The notes under the pieces are model-generated. The model was not told the origin of the DNA. It did no database searches and saw nothing but the letters and a program-made list of their open reading frames with translations. This document shows, one piece after another, positions 49,412-58,461 of a DNA stretch of 64,000 nucleotides. Within the stretch, counting starts at the first letter, position 1, and every line of letters begins with the position of its first letter. Source of the stretch: G963665925 sp963678925 (lineage in GTDB: Bacteria; Bacillota; Clostridia; Peptostreptococcales; Acidaminobacteraceae); NCBI GenBank assembly GCA_963678925.1, contig OY787533.1, forward strand, positions 1,116,001-1,180,000, given 5' to 3'. The translations under genes and the position numbers were made by a program.

Positions 49412-49885
49412 TTATTCCTTCTTCGCTAACTCCATTGCTTCCTTCCAGGTGTCACGAAACTCAATACTCATCTCGAGCACTTCATCAAGAATTTCATTAT
49501 CCTTCTGAATATTTGCTTCCATCAAGCGGTACAGAACATACTCATATAATCTGTCCAGTTCATTACTGATTTCATAATCTGTATCCAAGGTTGCTCGTAG
49601 CTCCGAGTAAATTGCCTCAACACGCAAAATAGCATTCGATGTCTTCTCAATCAGATTCTCTTCATTAAACAGTTTTGCTTGCTTGATGAACTTAATGGCA
49701 CCCTCGTACAGCATCAATGTCAGCTCCTCGGGAGAGGCTGTCATAATCTTCTGTTCAAAGTATTGCGCACTGTTATTTTGCTGCTGATTGTTATGCGGCC
49801 TATTTCTTACCCCTGGTGTCTGCTGTGCCATTCTACTGATAGCACCTTTCGGTCTACTGTAGTTGTATGGATTTAGGACAGCCAT
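49412..49885 (-). CDS. fliS: Flagellar export chaperone FliS, with extra N-terminus
   Basis: A 157-residue protein. The core (YFEQKIMTASPEELTLMLYE, then a GAIKFIKQAKLFNEEN and DEVLEMSIEFRDTWKEA) matches FliS, which holds flagellin unfolded for export. The core begins at about residue 42; usual FliS starts at once, so about 35 residues (a PKGAISRMAQQTPGVR then Gln/Asn-rich run) are extra. AAAGGAG precedes the start. Followed by the FliT-like gene. Confidence 0.9.
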   Translation of the reverse strand: MAVLNPYNYSRPKGAISRMAQQTPGVRNRPHNNQQQNNSAQYFEQKIMTASPEELTLMLYEGAIKFIKQAKLFNEENLIEKTSNAILRVEAIYSELRATLDTDYEISNELDRLYEYVLYRLMEANIQKDNEILDEVLEMSIEFRDTWKEAMELAKKE

Positions 49886-49904
49886 AATAAGTCTCCTTTC
49901 GACT

Positions 49905-50276
49905 CTACTTCAATTTATTGATGAAAACACCTTGATTTCCGATGTTTTTGTGATAGTAATTTTTAATGTTCGAATGCTTTCTAAGCCGTGCTTTTTTTGC
50001 GTGAACCATATTTAGTTCATCGTCCACATCTTTTCTGTAAGCAAGCATTGCTTCTTCAATTTTTTGATCATTCTCTTCAATTTTCAACCGATAAGCATGT
50101 CTGGTTTCTTCGGTAAGTGAATCAAATGAAACAGAAGGTTCATTCATGCGATTTAGGAGTGCCTTTCGATCATTCAATGCATTTTCGAAAATCGAATATT
50201 TCTTTGCCTTGAGTGCCTGGTACATAATATCACTCAATTTGAGGTACTCCTTCAGAAGGCTAGTTTCCTTTTGCAT
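49905..50276 (-). CDS. Putative flagellar protein FliT-like
   Basis: A 123-residue helical protein between fliS and fliD, the position of FliT, the FliD chaperone. A helix of LKLSDIMYQALKAKKYSIFE, one with DRKALLNRMNEPSV, and a basic tail (KKARLRKHSNIKNYYHKN) are visible. AAAAGGGG precedes the start. The call rests on size and place, since FliT is poorly conserved. Confidence 0.6.
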   Translation of the reverse strand: MQKETSLLKEYLKLSDIMYQALKAKKYSIFENALNDRKALLNRMNEPSVSFDSLTEETRHAYRLKIEENDQKIEEAMLAYRKDVDDELNMVHAKKARLRKHSNIKNYYHKNIGNQGVFINKLK

Positions 50277-50288
50277 ACAGTTCCCCTT

Positions 50289-52163
50289 TTATCCCAACAT
50301 AGAAACAAGCGATGAACTTTGAGACTGCATTTCAGCCAAAGCAGCTTCCATGTTAGCAAATTGCAAGTATAAAGCATCTTCTTTGTCATAGTACAAGTCC
50401 CACATATCTTCAATTTTAGATTCATACTCATCAATTCTGTCAGTTAAGCTATTATCCCATTCGGTAATATCTCCAGTAATACCCGCCTTTTCAATCAATG
50501 TACCTTTACTGTTACTTGAATCACGTGTTGTACGAATACTATTTTGAAGAATATCATACATTCTATTGGCAATACCATTTTCCTGATAACGCTCTGAGAG
50601 ATTCTCTGAATCCATATACTCTTTATCCGATTCATTGGTAAATAACTTTACTACATCTTCAAAGTTATTCTCAAGTGCCTCTGTAAGTTCATCATCATCT
50701 ATCACTAGCTTTCCACCATCTTGATAGTTTGAAGAGGTTTCGATGCCTATATCTGATAGTGTTAGACCTACGCCTTCCACAGACTCATATAGCGCCACAC
50801 GCATATCTGAAAGCATATTGGAAATTACAGAATCTCCATGAAGCAGTCCCGCTTTTGCTTGAATCTCCCACTTTTCGATTTCTTCATCTGACAAGGATTC
50901 TTTTTCATCGTCGGTCAGTGGTTCATAATCGTAGTCGCGCGTTTCTTCAATTTTTGAATTTAGGGTTTCAATAAGCCCATTGTATGTTTCAACAAATGCG
51001 TTAATCTTCTCCTTAACAGCATCTACATCATTTTCAACAGTGACATCAATATCACCATCAGCCCCATCATATGTGCTGTTGATTTCATATTGTAGGCCAT
51101 CAATGGTAAATGTGTTAGATGATTTGATCAAAGTCGTACCATCTAGTTCAAAAATCGCATTTGCGGCATCTTCATGGTGCGCTGCATCATCAACAAAACC
51201 TAGCTTAGTCATGAACGCAGTGCTCATGTCAATAGCATTTGCCGATCCTGTATCGTTAGAGTACAATGTAAACTTATCATTTGTGTCACTATAGTACATA
51301 GTTGCATTAATATCTGAATTATCACTGATTGCGTTACTAAGTTCAGTGAGTGAACTTCCCATCTCAATTCCCAGTTCGGCTAATGAAACACCATTTATTG
51401 TCATAGTTGAAAGATCCTCTGTTGTAATTCCAAACAGAGTTGAAATGCTTTCTTCTTTGTAGTCTTGTGAGGATTCACCAGATTCAAATCCAAGCCATGA
51501 AAGCTCTCCTTCATTACCTGAGGTTTCAAGGATTGTCACTTCACTACCATCCATTCTGAAGTAAATTGAATCTTCTGTGTCACTTGCAGCTACAATGCCT
51601 GCATAGTCTGATCCAAATTCCTCTTGGATAACTGCATCTATCGCACTAACTAAGTCTTCTTTAGTAACAACTGCGGAGGTATCTACGGTAATCACTTTTG
51701 TATTGTTCTCAATTGTAAGACTAAACTCAATTTCGTCAGGCACACTTCCTAAGGAAATTGCATTGCCTGCTAGATTTCCAATTCCAGTTGCATCTGATGT
51801 CCACTCATCTTTTGTTGCAATCTGGCTAATGCTCCCGATTGAATGACTATAATTTTTAATACTCGGTGTACCCGTAACAGAAACATAGGATACATCTTCA
51901 CCAGCCACCTGCACGGTTTCTACAAACTCGCTGAAAGCACCTACAGACCTTAAGTTTGTATCTGGTGACAAATAGTCAAAATATTCATCTTGAAAAGCAC
52001 GCAAACTGTTTATTACATCTCTATAGGCCTCTTGCTCCCATTCGAGATAAGTTTTTTCCTTTTCAACATTATCAATCTTTGTTTTCTCAAGATCCATCAA
52101 ATCCGAAATCATTGTGTCCGTATCAAGACCGCTTGTGAGTCCGGTTATTCTAGTAATAGACAC
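50289..52163 (-). CDS. fliD: Flagellar capping protein FliD
   Basis: A 624-residue filament cap. The N-terminus (RITGLTSGLDTDTMISDLMD) and C-terminus (LYLQFANMEAALAEMQSQSS then SLVSMLG) are the conserved FliD blocks that pack against flagellin; the middle is variable. It starts at a GTG (52163) after AGAGGTG. FliD caps the growing filament and aids subunit folding. It follows flaG on the same strand. Confidence 0.95.
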   Translation of the reverse strand: MSITRITGLTSGLDTDTMISDLMDLEKTKIDNVEKEKTYLEWEQEAYRDVINSLRAFQDEYFDYLSPDTNLRSVGAFSEFVETVQVAGEDVSYVSVTGTPSIKNYSHSIGSISQIATKDEWTSDATGIGNLAGNAISLGSVPDEIEFSLTIENNTKVITVDTSAVVTKEDLVSAIDAVIQEEFGSDYAGIVAASDTEDSIYFRMDGSEVTILETSGNEGELSWLGFESGESSQDYKEESISTLFGITTEDLSTMTINGVSLAELGIEMGSSLTELSNAISDNSDINATMYYSDTNDKFTLYSNDTGSANAIDMSTAFMTKLGFVDDAAHHEDAANAIFELDGTTLIKSSNTFTIDGLQYEINSTYDGADGDIDVTVENDVDAVKEKINAFVETYNGLIETLNSKIEETRDYDYEPLTDDEKESLSDEEIEKWEIQAKAGLLHGDSVISNMLSDMRVALYESVEGVGLTLSDIGIETSSNYQDGGKLVIDDDELTEALENNFEDVVKLFTNESDKEYMDSENLSERYQENGIANRMYDILQNSIRTTRDSSNSKGTLIEKAGITGDITEWDNSLTDRIDEYESKIEDMWDLYYDKEDALYLQFANMEAALAEMQSQSSSLVSMLG

Positions 52164-52178
52164 TTTTCTTCACCTCTT

Positions 52179-52556
52179 CTACGCTCTCTCATCAATGAAA
52201 AGTCCGGCTAATTCCCACATTTTCGCAATCATATCCTGAATTTTTTTTGGAGGAAATTCGCGTATGACTTCATCCGTTTTAGAATCTTTCATAACATACA
52301 TAATTGCCTTGGTTTTCTCATGTACTGATCTTTCAATATATCGATTATATCCTTCTAATGATTTGTTTGCCTGCGCAACTGCTTTTTCCAGCATCTCGTC
52401 ATCAATGACATCACGTTGCTCATCGGCTGTCTCGGCATCAATAACTGCTGTATCAGCGAGACGTTGCGTGGATACGACTTCGACCATTTCTGGTGCTGTA
52501 GATGCCTTAACATTAAAATTTACAGAACTCAGTGAATCCATATCTGAAATTTTCAT
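52179..52556 (-). CDS. flaG: FlaG family protein
   Basis: A 125-residue FlaG. The conserved C-terminal block is IMYVMKDSKTDEVIREFPPK, then KIQDMIAKMWELAGLFID. FlaG influences filament length and usually precedes fliD, as here. Start at 52556 with GGAGGG upstream; an upstream ATG at 52577 has no good site. A perfect sigma-28 promoter lies 34 bases before it. Confidence 0.9.
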   Translation of the reverse strand: MKISDMDSLSSVNFNVKASTAPEMVEVVSTQRLADTAVIDAETADEQRDVIDDEMLEKAVAQANKSLEGYNRYIERSVHEKTKAIMYVMKDSKTDEVIREFPPKKIQDMIAKMWELAGLFIDERA

Positions 52557-52589
52557 AAACTCCCTCCTCAAATTCATTCTCTATACATA

Positions 52590-52616
52590 ATATCGGCATT
52601 TTTTTATAACTCTTTA
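52590..52616 (-). promoter_or_regulatory. Sigma-28 (SigD) promoter before flaG
   Basis: On the minus strand TAAA, 15 bases, GCCGATAT: exact match to the flagellar late consensus. It should drive flaG-fliD-fliT-like-fliS and perhaps the neu genes after it. Confidence 0.9.
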
Positions 52617-52642
52617 ACTCATAGAAATCAAATAATTAAGAA

Positions 52643-52679
52643 AAGACTTGAGCCTTTTTTATATTATGACTCAAGTCTT
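52643..52679 (-). terminator. Terminator after the DUF4915 gene
   Basis: A 10-base stem (AAGACTTGAG/CTCAAGTCTT) with a T-rich loop and end. It separates the glycan operon from flaG. Confidence 0.78.
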
Positions 52680-52711
52680 GATTGATACAGATATTTTCGA
52701 ACTTATAAACT

Positions 52712-53917
52712 TTAAGAATTACAAATCTGAATGGAATGGATATTGCGCATTTCTAAAAATGGGTGAAATCTACTTGCTTTGTGAACATCATCGTACATAT
52801 GTATGCCACAGTTAACAGAAATATTATTGGATATGCCTTTTAGTCTATCAAAATATCTGTGTTCACTCTGTCCAATAAAATAGTACCTGCCATCATATGC
52901 CAATCCGCGGATGAAACCATTAATATGTACTAGTTCATTGCAATTGGTTTTATAAACAGTTCCTCGCATGCTGTCAGCCACAACTATTTCACCATTAATA
53001 AAGTCTATTGAATGCGGCATCCACATATCTTTAATCGGATATGACACAAATGATTTAGAGGTATCCATCTTGACCTTCATTACACCGCCATCATAACACC
53101 CTTCACGCCATAAGCCGCTAAACGAGAACATTGAGATATACAAATCTCCTTTATAGTAACATAAATCATTAATATGATGTCTATCTACTTCCCCTTCAGC
53201 ATTTGGATAACTAATGTAGTATTCATCCACATGTTCACCTGTACTCGCATCCATAATCGTCACAGAATCTCGTCCTGTATTTGCAATGAACAGCCGATTC
53301 GTAGCTTCATCATAGGTTAATCCATGCATGATACCACCTGGAGCAGCTGAAAATGAGTCTATCAGCTCAAACTTCTTATTGAACTTACGAACACCATAGA
53401 ACTCATCCATTACAAAATAACAATCAGATGTTGTTATGAACTCATGAAACTTGCCACTGACCTTTTTTTCTAATTTTCTTGTTGCGACATCATAGAGGTA
53501 TAATCCACCTCCCGAAATCTGAGAATGTTCATTTGGAATATCAGAGCAAGTAAATATGAGCGTCTGGTTGTAGGTTTTCATGTCAATCTCAATTCTGTTG
53601 TTCAATAGAACTGGTGACATAAAATAATCTACCGATTTTGAAAAGCCCATTTCATCCAACTGTTCAACTACACTCTCAAACGATCCCGTGGTGATTAAAA
53701 TTATGAAATCCTCTTCTTTGAAAATCTCATCAGGATGTTTTACAGGAATCCCAGCAAATTTGGTTCCTTGCATCACGTTACTATTATCCATAATAAATTC
53801 AGGAAGTTTATTTATTTTACGAAGTGTTTTTTCAGCCCATTCGCCAGAACCAAAAAAAACAATTTTCTTGTCAACTGAAAGATGATTAAGTTCATCCCAT
53901 CCTAGCCAAAACTCCAT
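52712..53917 (-). CDS. DUF4915/TIGR03032-like beta-propeller with Rossmann-type N-terminus
   Basis: A 401-residue protein. Residues about 15-120 look like a Rossmann-type sugar-nucleotide-binding domain (KKIVFFGSGEWAEKTLRKIN, then DFIILITTGSFESVVEQLDE). The remaining 280 residues are beta-propeller repeats with HHINDLCYYKGDLYISMFS, a WREGCYDGGVMKV and WMPHSIDFINGEIVVADSMR, as in DUF4915. It is next to the flagellin-glycan genes and may modify or sense a sugar. Function unknown; the two-domain architecture is unusual. Confidence 0.75.
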   Translation of the reverse strand: MEFWLGWDELNHLSVDKKIVFFGSGEWAEKTLRKINKLPEFIMDNSNVMQGTKFAGIPVKHPDEIFKEEDFIILITTGSFESVVEQLDEMGFSKSVDYFMSPVLLNNRIEIDMKTYNQTLIFTCSDIPNEHSQISGGGLYLYDVATRKLEKKVSGKFHEFITTSDCYFVMDEFYGVRKFNKKFELIDSFSAAPGGIMHGLTYDEATNRLFIANTGRDSVTIMDASTGEHVDEYYISYPNAEGEVDRHHINDLCYYKGDLYISMFSFSGLWREGCYDGGVMKVKMDTSKSFVSYPIKDMWMPHSIDFINGEIVVADSMRGTVYKTNCNELVHINGFIRGLAYDGRYYFIGQSEHRYFDRLKGISNNISVNCGIHMYDDVHKASRFHPFLEMRNIHSIQICNS

Positions 53918-53938
53918 TAGTTTACCCTCGCTTATTTT

Positions 53939-55054
53939 CTATTTCCATACAGGTTCTTTTAATGTCCACTTTCCATTCTTATCTTTTTCGAAGAGATTTT
54001 CATTGTAAAACTTGTCTATAATACTCCAAAACTCAGATTCAGAGTAACCTAAGAACTCACAAAAATCACGAATAGCCAATGGATCTAAATCATGATCACG
54101 TTTTTTTACCAGATCACAAGCTTCATCTCTTGTTAGCATTCCATAACGAACAAATCTTGATGCATAATCTGTTGCAGATGCGTGTCCAAATTTGGGATAC
54201 TTCATCCATGGATGTATTAGATAAGCTCTACTATCTACTTGGTCAAAATCTTCAACGTGATGTGTTCTCTGCCATTCATGTGTAAGATCTCTAAAGCCAC
54301 GTTTCTTAGAAAACTCATAATTATTCACACTGTTCCACTCAACAAAATAGCTCAAATAGACAGGATTCAACTCGACTTTTGCAATTTCCTCTTTTGATGG
54401 CGCGTTCAACAAGAATAAATCGTTTAAAGTAACTTCATCATCCAGTAATTCATCGTAAGAAATTTCTGAAGCTACGCCGTTATTCACCTGCTCGATTGCT
54501 GAATATGTCTCTTTACGCTGTGCACCACCATATTCATAGTTTATATTTTCGCCATAAAAAACTAATGGAATATCCCATTTTATAGCCATATGAAGTGGAT
54601 ATGTATAAATAAGTCTATCAATATACCACGTTGGTTTTCCATATCTTTCAAAAGTCTTTCTCATCAAGTTTTTCTGCAACTTAATATTGGGCTTGATCGT
54701 AATAATGTCACAACCAAATTCTTCAGAAATGTTTTTAATATTGTGAAGACCAGCATCAGTCATTGGAAAATTGTCTTCAACTGATACCAATAAAGGATTC
54801 ATTTTTAGCACTTCCTTAACAATATAAGTCTGATAGTGACTATCCTTACCACCGCTTACCGCGATAATACAGTCATACCCTTCACCATCACCCTTGCGAT
54901 ATGGGCTTACTAGTTGCTCAAGCTCTTCAAACCGTGCATTCCAGTCAACAGCTTTCTTATTCTCATGATTTATACATGCCATGCAGACGCCGTCATCATT
55001 GAATACAATACCTGGTCTCGTATCTGGCATTACGCATTTTTTACAATATTTCAT
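53939..55054 (-). CDS. N-acetyl sugar amidotransferase (WbpG/PseA type)
   Basis: A 371-residue enzyme. N-terminal Cys pairs (KKCVMPDTRPGIVFNDDGVC, then MACINHE) probably bind zinc. A PP-loop SGGKDS at about 72 binds ATP, and NINYEYGGAQRKE is a conserved block. PseA and WbpG turn acetamido groups into acetamidino groups on pseudaminic or legionaminic acids. No hisH/hisF-like partners are next to it, as with PseA. Start at 55054 after GGGAGG. Confidence 0.85.
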   Translation of the reverse strand: MKYCKKCVMPDTRPGIVFNDDGVCMACINHENKKAVDWNARFEELEQLVSPYRKGDGEGYDCIIAVSGGKDSHYQTYIVKEVLKMNPLLVSVEDNFPMTDAGLHNIKNISEEFGCDIITIKPNIKLQKNLMRKTFERYGKPTWYIDRLIYTYPLHMAIKWDIPLVFYGENINYEYGGAQRKETYSAIEQVNNGVASEISYDELLDDEVTLNDLFLLNAPSKEEIAKVELNPVYLSYFVEWNSVNNYEFSKKRGFRDLTHEWQRTHHVEDFDQVDSRAYLIHPWMKYPKFGHASATDYASRFVRYGMLTRDEACDLVKKRDHDLDPLAIRDFCEFLGYSESEFWSIIDKFYNENLFEKDKNGKWTLKEPVWK

Positions 55055-55232
55055 AGAAACCTCCCTTATTGAAGAACTTTGACAATGTACTTGCCATCCA
55101 TCTGACTTCAAAGCAAGATCATTGTACACCTTGTATAATCGTACTTCTTATAATCATGGTCATATTTGGGAAAAACCGATTCATTATCACCTCCACTGTG
55201 AAATTTTGATATGCATCGTTCTCCCTACTAAG

Positions 55233-56291
55233 CTAATCTACATCTATTTTATCTAGCTTAAGCATTTGTCTCATTTCTTCCAATTCATCCAATTGACCCA
55301 TATCCATCCAGCTTGTCTCCCCAATAGGATATACGCCAATTTTTTTCCCTATCTCTTTGTATTTATTAATAATGTCAGGAAAATCAATTTTTTTGTCATA
55401 TTCTAGATTCTCAATCACTTCGTGGTCAACAATATACATTCCTGTATTTGTGAAAAATGACAACTCTGGTTTCTCTTTTATTTCTTCAACAGAGCCATCC
55501 GTTCCAATATCGACGACACCATAAGGAATCTTGATATTCTTCAGAGAACATACCATTGTAATAAAATTACCTTCATTCAAGTGATGGCTATATATTTTCT
55601 CATAATTTGCATCAATTAAAATATCACAATTTGACAATATAAAGGGTTCGTTTATCTGTCCTTTCAATAAAGACAATCCGCCACCAGTACCTAAGGGTTT
55701 CTCTTCGTCAACATAATTCAATACATAATCCTTCTCAACTTCGTTAAAGTAGGCTTTAATCATGTTCTTCTTATGATTTACAATCAAATAGAACTCTTTA
55801 CATCCCTGTGCATTGAAACGATTGATAATATGTTCCGCTATGGGAATTTCCCCAATTGGGATCAGCGGTTTGGGCAGTATTTTTGTGTATGGATATAAGC
55901 GTGTACCAAGTCCACCTGCCATGATTACTACTGGGACATTTGGAATACTTCTGAAAATCAACTTTTCATCATTCCAAAACACAATAGAGATTACATTTTT
56001 GCCTTCATCAACAATGGGCAGTGCTTCAACTTTATGAGCTTTCATATACTCTTTAGAATTCGGTTTATCTTCTTCTTTCAAATATATTGGGTCATAATTA
56101 GCCACATATTTGACTTTTTCCTGAAGATTACCCTTATTTAGTATCCAGCGCCTTATGTCACCATCCGTAAGTGCTGCTACGAACTCTCCCTTTCTAGTAA
56201 CAAAAAGTACTTTTTTTGCAACCTTGTCAAGCTGTCGCATTGCATCCAATATGGAATTCTCCTCATCAATGAAAAATTCGCTTTTATCCAC
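55233..56291 (-). CDS. ptmE: PtmE-like nucleotidyltransferase with CBS pair
   Basis: A 352-residue enzyme. Residues 1-115 are two CBS motifs (VLFVTRKGEFVAALTDGDIR, then PIVDEGKNVISIVFWNDE), the rest a sugar-1-phosphate nucleotidyltransferase (VVIMAGGLGTRLYPYTKILP, then FILSNCDILIDANYEK). In Campylobacter, PtmE makes GDP-glucosamine for legionaminic acid, and that step fits this cluster. It starts at a GTG (56291) with GGCGGTGA. GDP use is inferred. Confidence 0.82.
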   Translation of the reverse strand: MDKSEFFIDEENSILDAMRQLDKVAKKVLFVTRKGEFVAALTDGDIRRWILNKGNLQEKVKYVANYDPIYLKEEDKPNSKEYMKAHKVEALPIVDEGKNVISIVFWNDEKLIFRSIPNVPVVIMAGGLGTRLYPYTKILPKPLIPIGEIPIAEHIINRFNAQGCKEFYLIVNHKKNMIKAYFNEVEKDYVLNYVDEEKPLGTGGGLSLLKGQINEPFILSNCDILIDANYEKIYSHHLNEGNFITMVCSLKNIKIPYGVVDIGTDGSVEEIKEKPELSFFTNTGMYIVDHEVIENLEYDKKIDFPDIINKYKEIGKKIGVYPIGETSWMDMGQLDELEEMRQMLKLDKIDVD

Positions 56292-56295
56292 ACAA

Positions 56296-57462
56296 TCACC
56301 GCCTCGTATCTGACAAACATTTTACAACTTCTTGAACATCTTCTTCTGTTAGATTTGAACTACATGGAATATTAATTACATTAGTTACATATTTTTTTGC
56401 TTCGGTCAAATTATAAACTTCACTTTGACTATATGGTTTCTGATCACAAATCAGTCCCCAAACTGGACGCGCTTGAATTTTCTGTTCAGAAAGAAATTGT
56501 ATTAACGTATTGCGGGTCATTGAATAATCCTTGCCACAATAAACCGAATAGAACCAATAATTTGGCCGAATATCCGCTCTATACTCCAGTAGATCTAATC
56601 CAGAAATCTTTGAAATTTCTGTTTTGTATAACATATAATTCTTTCTTTTCATTTCTATAAATTCTTCAAGCTGCTCCATTTGCGCCATTCCTAATGCCGC
56701 TTGAAGGTTTGTCATTCGATAATTATACCCGATCTCATCGTGCGTATAGAAAAGCTCATCACTTTTGGCCTGCGTCGTCAAATGCTTGGCATGATTCAGG
56801 TATGAATCGTTGTCAGATACAATCATGCCCCCGCCACCAGTCGTGATGATTTTATTTCCATTAAATGAATATATCCCAATATCACCTATAGTTCCTGAAA
56901 ACCGTCCTTTGAAAGGACCTGCCGTATAGTAAGTACCCAAGGACTCTGTAGCATCTTCTACAAGTTTTAAATTGTAGGTTTCAGCGATTCTTTTCAATTT
57001 CACCATATCTGCCATATTGCCGAATACATGCACGACTATTAAAGCTGTCACAGGTCTTCCGGTCTTTAAGTTTATAAGCTTACCTTCTAACATTTCACAT
57101 TCTGTTTTGCAAAACTGCTCAACCTTCTTCGGATCAATCGTTAGAGAGCTATCACAATCCATAAAAACGGGTTCAGCACCTATATACTTAACAGGATTGA
57201 CTGCAGCTATGAAGGTAAGTGCAGGAACAATTACTTCATCATCTCTTTTAACGCCAACTGTAAGAAGCGCTGTATGTATGCCTGCTGTTCCACTTTGACA
57301 CGCTACGGCGCCTCTTGCACCGACATACTCTGTAATTTGCTTTTCAAACTCAATAATGTACTGACCACCTGTTGATACCCATTCCGCCTTTATTGCATCT
57401 AGTACATATTTTTCTTCATTTCCATTAAAATTGGGTACGGAAAGCGGTATGAATTTCTTCAT
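56296..57462 (-). CDS. legC: LegC-family aminotransferase
   Basis: A 388-residue PLP enzyme of the DegT/AHBA family. Lys of SFNGNKIITTGGGGMIV forms the Schiff base; QSGTAGIHTALL and VPALTFIAAVNPVKYIGAEP are cofactor blocks. LegC adds the 4-amino group to the 4-keto sugar made by LegB. Start at 57462 with AAGGTG upstream; a GTG at 57471 is an alternative. It is between ptmE and legB. Confidence 0.9.
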   Translation of the reverse strand: MKKFIPLSVPNFNGNEEKYVLDAIKAEWVSTGGQYIIEFEKQITEYVGARGAVACQSGTAGIHTALLTVGVKRDDEVIVPALTFIAAVNPVKYIGAEPVFMDCDSSLTIDPKKVEQFCKTECEMLEGKLINLKTGRPVTALIVVHVFGNMADMVKLKRIAETYNLKLVEDATESLGTYYTAGPFKGRFSGTIGDIGIYSFNGNKIITTGGGGMIVSDNDSYLNHAKHLTTQAKSDELFYTHDEIGYNYRMTNLQAALGMAQMEQLEEFIEMKRKNYMLYKTEISKISGLDLLEYRADIRPNYWFYSVYCGKDYSMTRNTLIQFLSEQKIQARPVWGLICDQKPYSQSEVYNLTEAKKYVTNVINIPCSSNLTEEDVQEVVKCLSDTRR

Positions 57463-57478
57463 ATTCCACACCTTCTTT

Positions 57479-58459
57479 CTATATATTGTAGATATCTACC
57501 TTATACTTATCCAAATTATCTTTGAAAAAAGCAATGGTTTCTGCAAGACCTTCCCGCAAATCATATTTCGGTGTCCAATTGGTCATGGATTTAATTTTTC
57601 CATTTGCACCGAGCAATCTGTTAACTTCACTTTTATCTGGCCTAATTCGTTCTTCATCACACATGATTCGTGCATTGGGATTGATCTGTCGTATAAGTTC
57701 CTCTGCCAGCTCCCCTATGGAAATTTCCTCTTGAGTTGCAATGTTAATTTCCTCACCTATTGTACGGTCGGACTTTGAAATTTCAATAAACCCTGCAACT
57801 GTATCCTTTACATAATTGAAGTCTCTTGTTGGTGTTAACGCACCAAGTTTGATTTCTTTTTTTCCAGCTAACAGTTGCGTAATAATAGTTGGTATAACAG
57901 CTCTTGCAGACTGTCTTGGCCCATAAGTATTAAATGGCCGAACAATAGAAATAGGTGAATTGAAACTTCGATAAAATGATTCAGCCAATCTATCTGCCCC
58001 AATTTTTGTAGCTGAATACGGCGATTGTCCCTGGTAAGGATGCTGCTCATCTATTGGCACATATTGAGCCGTTCCATAAACTTCTGATGTAGATGTTATA
58101 AGAAGGCGAGAAGTCCCAAGGTCTCTTGCAGCCTGAAGCACGTTAAGTGTCCCTTTTATATTGGTATCTATATACGAATCTGGAGAATGATAACTAAAAG
58201 GAATTGCAATTAGTGCAGCTAGGTGAAATACCTCATCAATGCCTTTCATCGCTTCTCTGACACCATTCGGATCTCTAATATCACCTGTAAACACATCAAC
58301 TTCTTCCAATATTTCTGGTGCCAATGAATCTAGCCATCCCCACGAATTAAATGAGTTGTAATGTGCAAAGGCCTTCACATCATATCCTTGCTTTAAGAGT
58401 TCTTCTGTTAAATGACTTCCAATAAAGCCATCCGCACCTGTGACCAATACTTTTTTCAT
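57479..58459 (-). CDS. legB: LegB: NAD-dependent 4,6-dehydratase
   Basis: A 326-residue SDR enzyme. KVLVTGADGFIGSHLTEELL is the NAD site, YSATK the catalytic Tyr-Lys, and NTYGPRQSARAVIPTIITQL a substrate block. LegB makes the 4-keto-6-deoxy sugar that LegC aminates. It starts at 58459 with GGGAGT upstream, overlapping no gene. The legBC pair marks a legionaminic-acid pathway. Confidence 0.9.
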   Translation of the reverse strand: MKKVLVTGADGFIGSHLTEELLKQGYDVKAFAHYNSFNSWGWLDSLAPEILEEVDVFTGDIRDPNGVREAMKGIDEVFHLAALIAIPFSYHSPDSYIDTNIKGTLNVLQAARDLGTSRLLITSTSEVYGTAQYVPIDEQHPYQGQSPYSATKIGADRLAESFYRSFNSPISIVRPFNTYGPRQSARAVIPTIITQLLAGKKEIKLGALTPTRDFNYVKDTVAGFIEISKSDRTIGEEINIATQEEISIGELAEELIRQINPNARIMCDEERIRPDKSEVNRLLGANGKIKSMTNWTPKYDLREGLAETIAFFKDNLDKYKVDIYNI

Positions 58460-58461
58460 AT

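Noticed and set aside
55119..55184. 21-codon frame MNRFFPNMTMIIRSTIIQGV with GGAGGTGAT upstream
   Set aside because: Good ribosome site but no conserved feature; it may be a leader or the start of a decayed gene before the amidotransferase.
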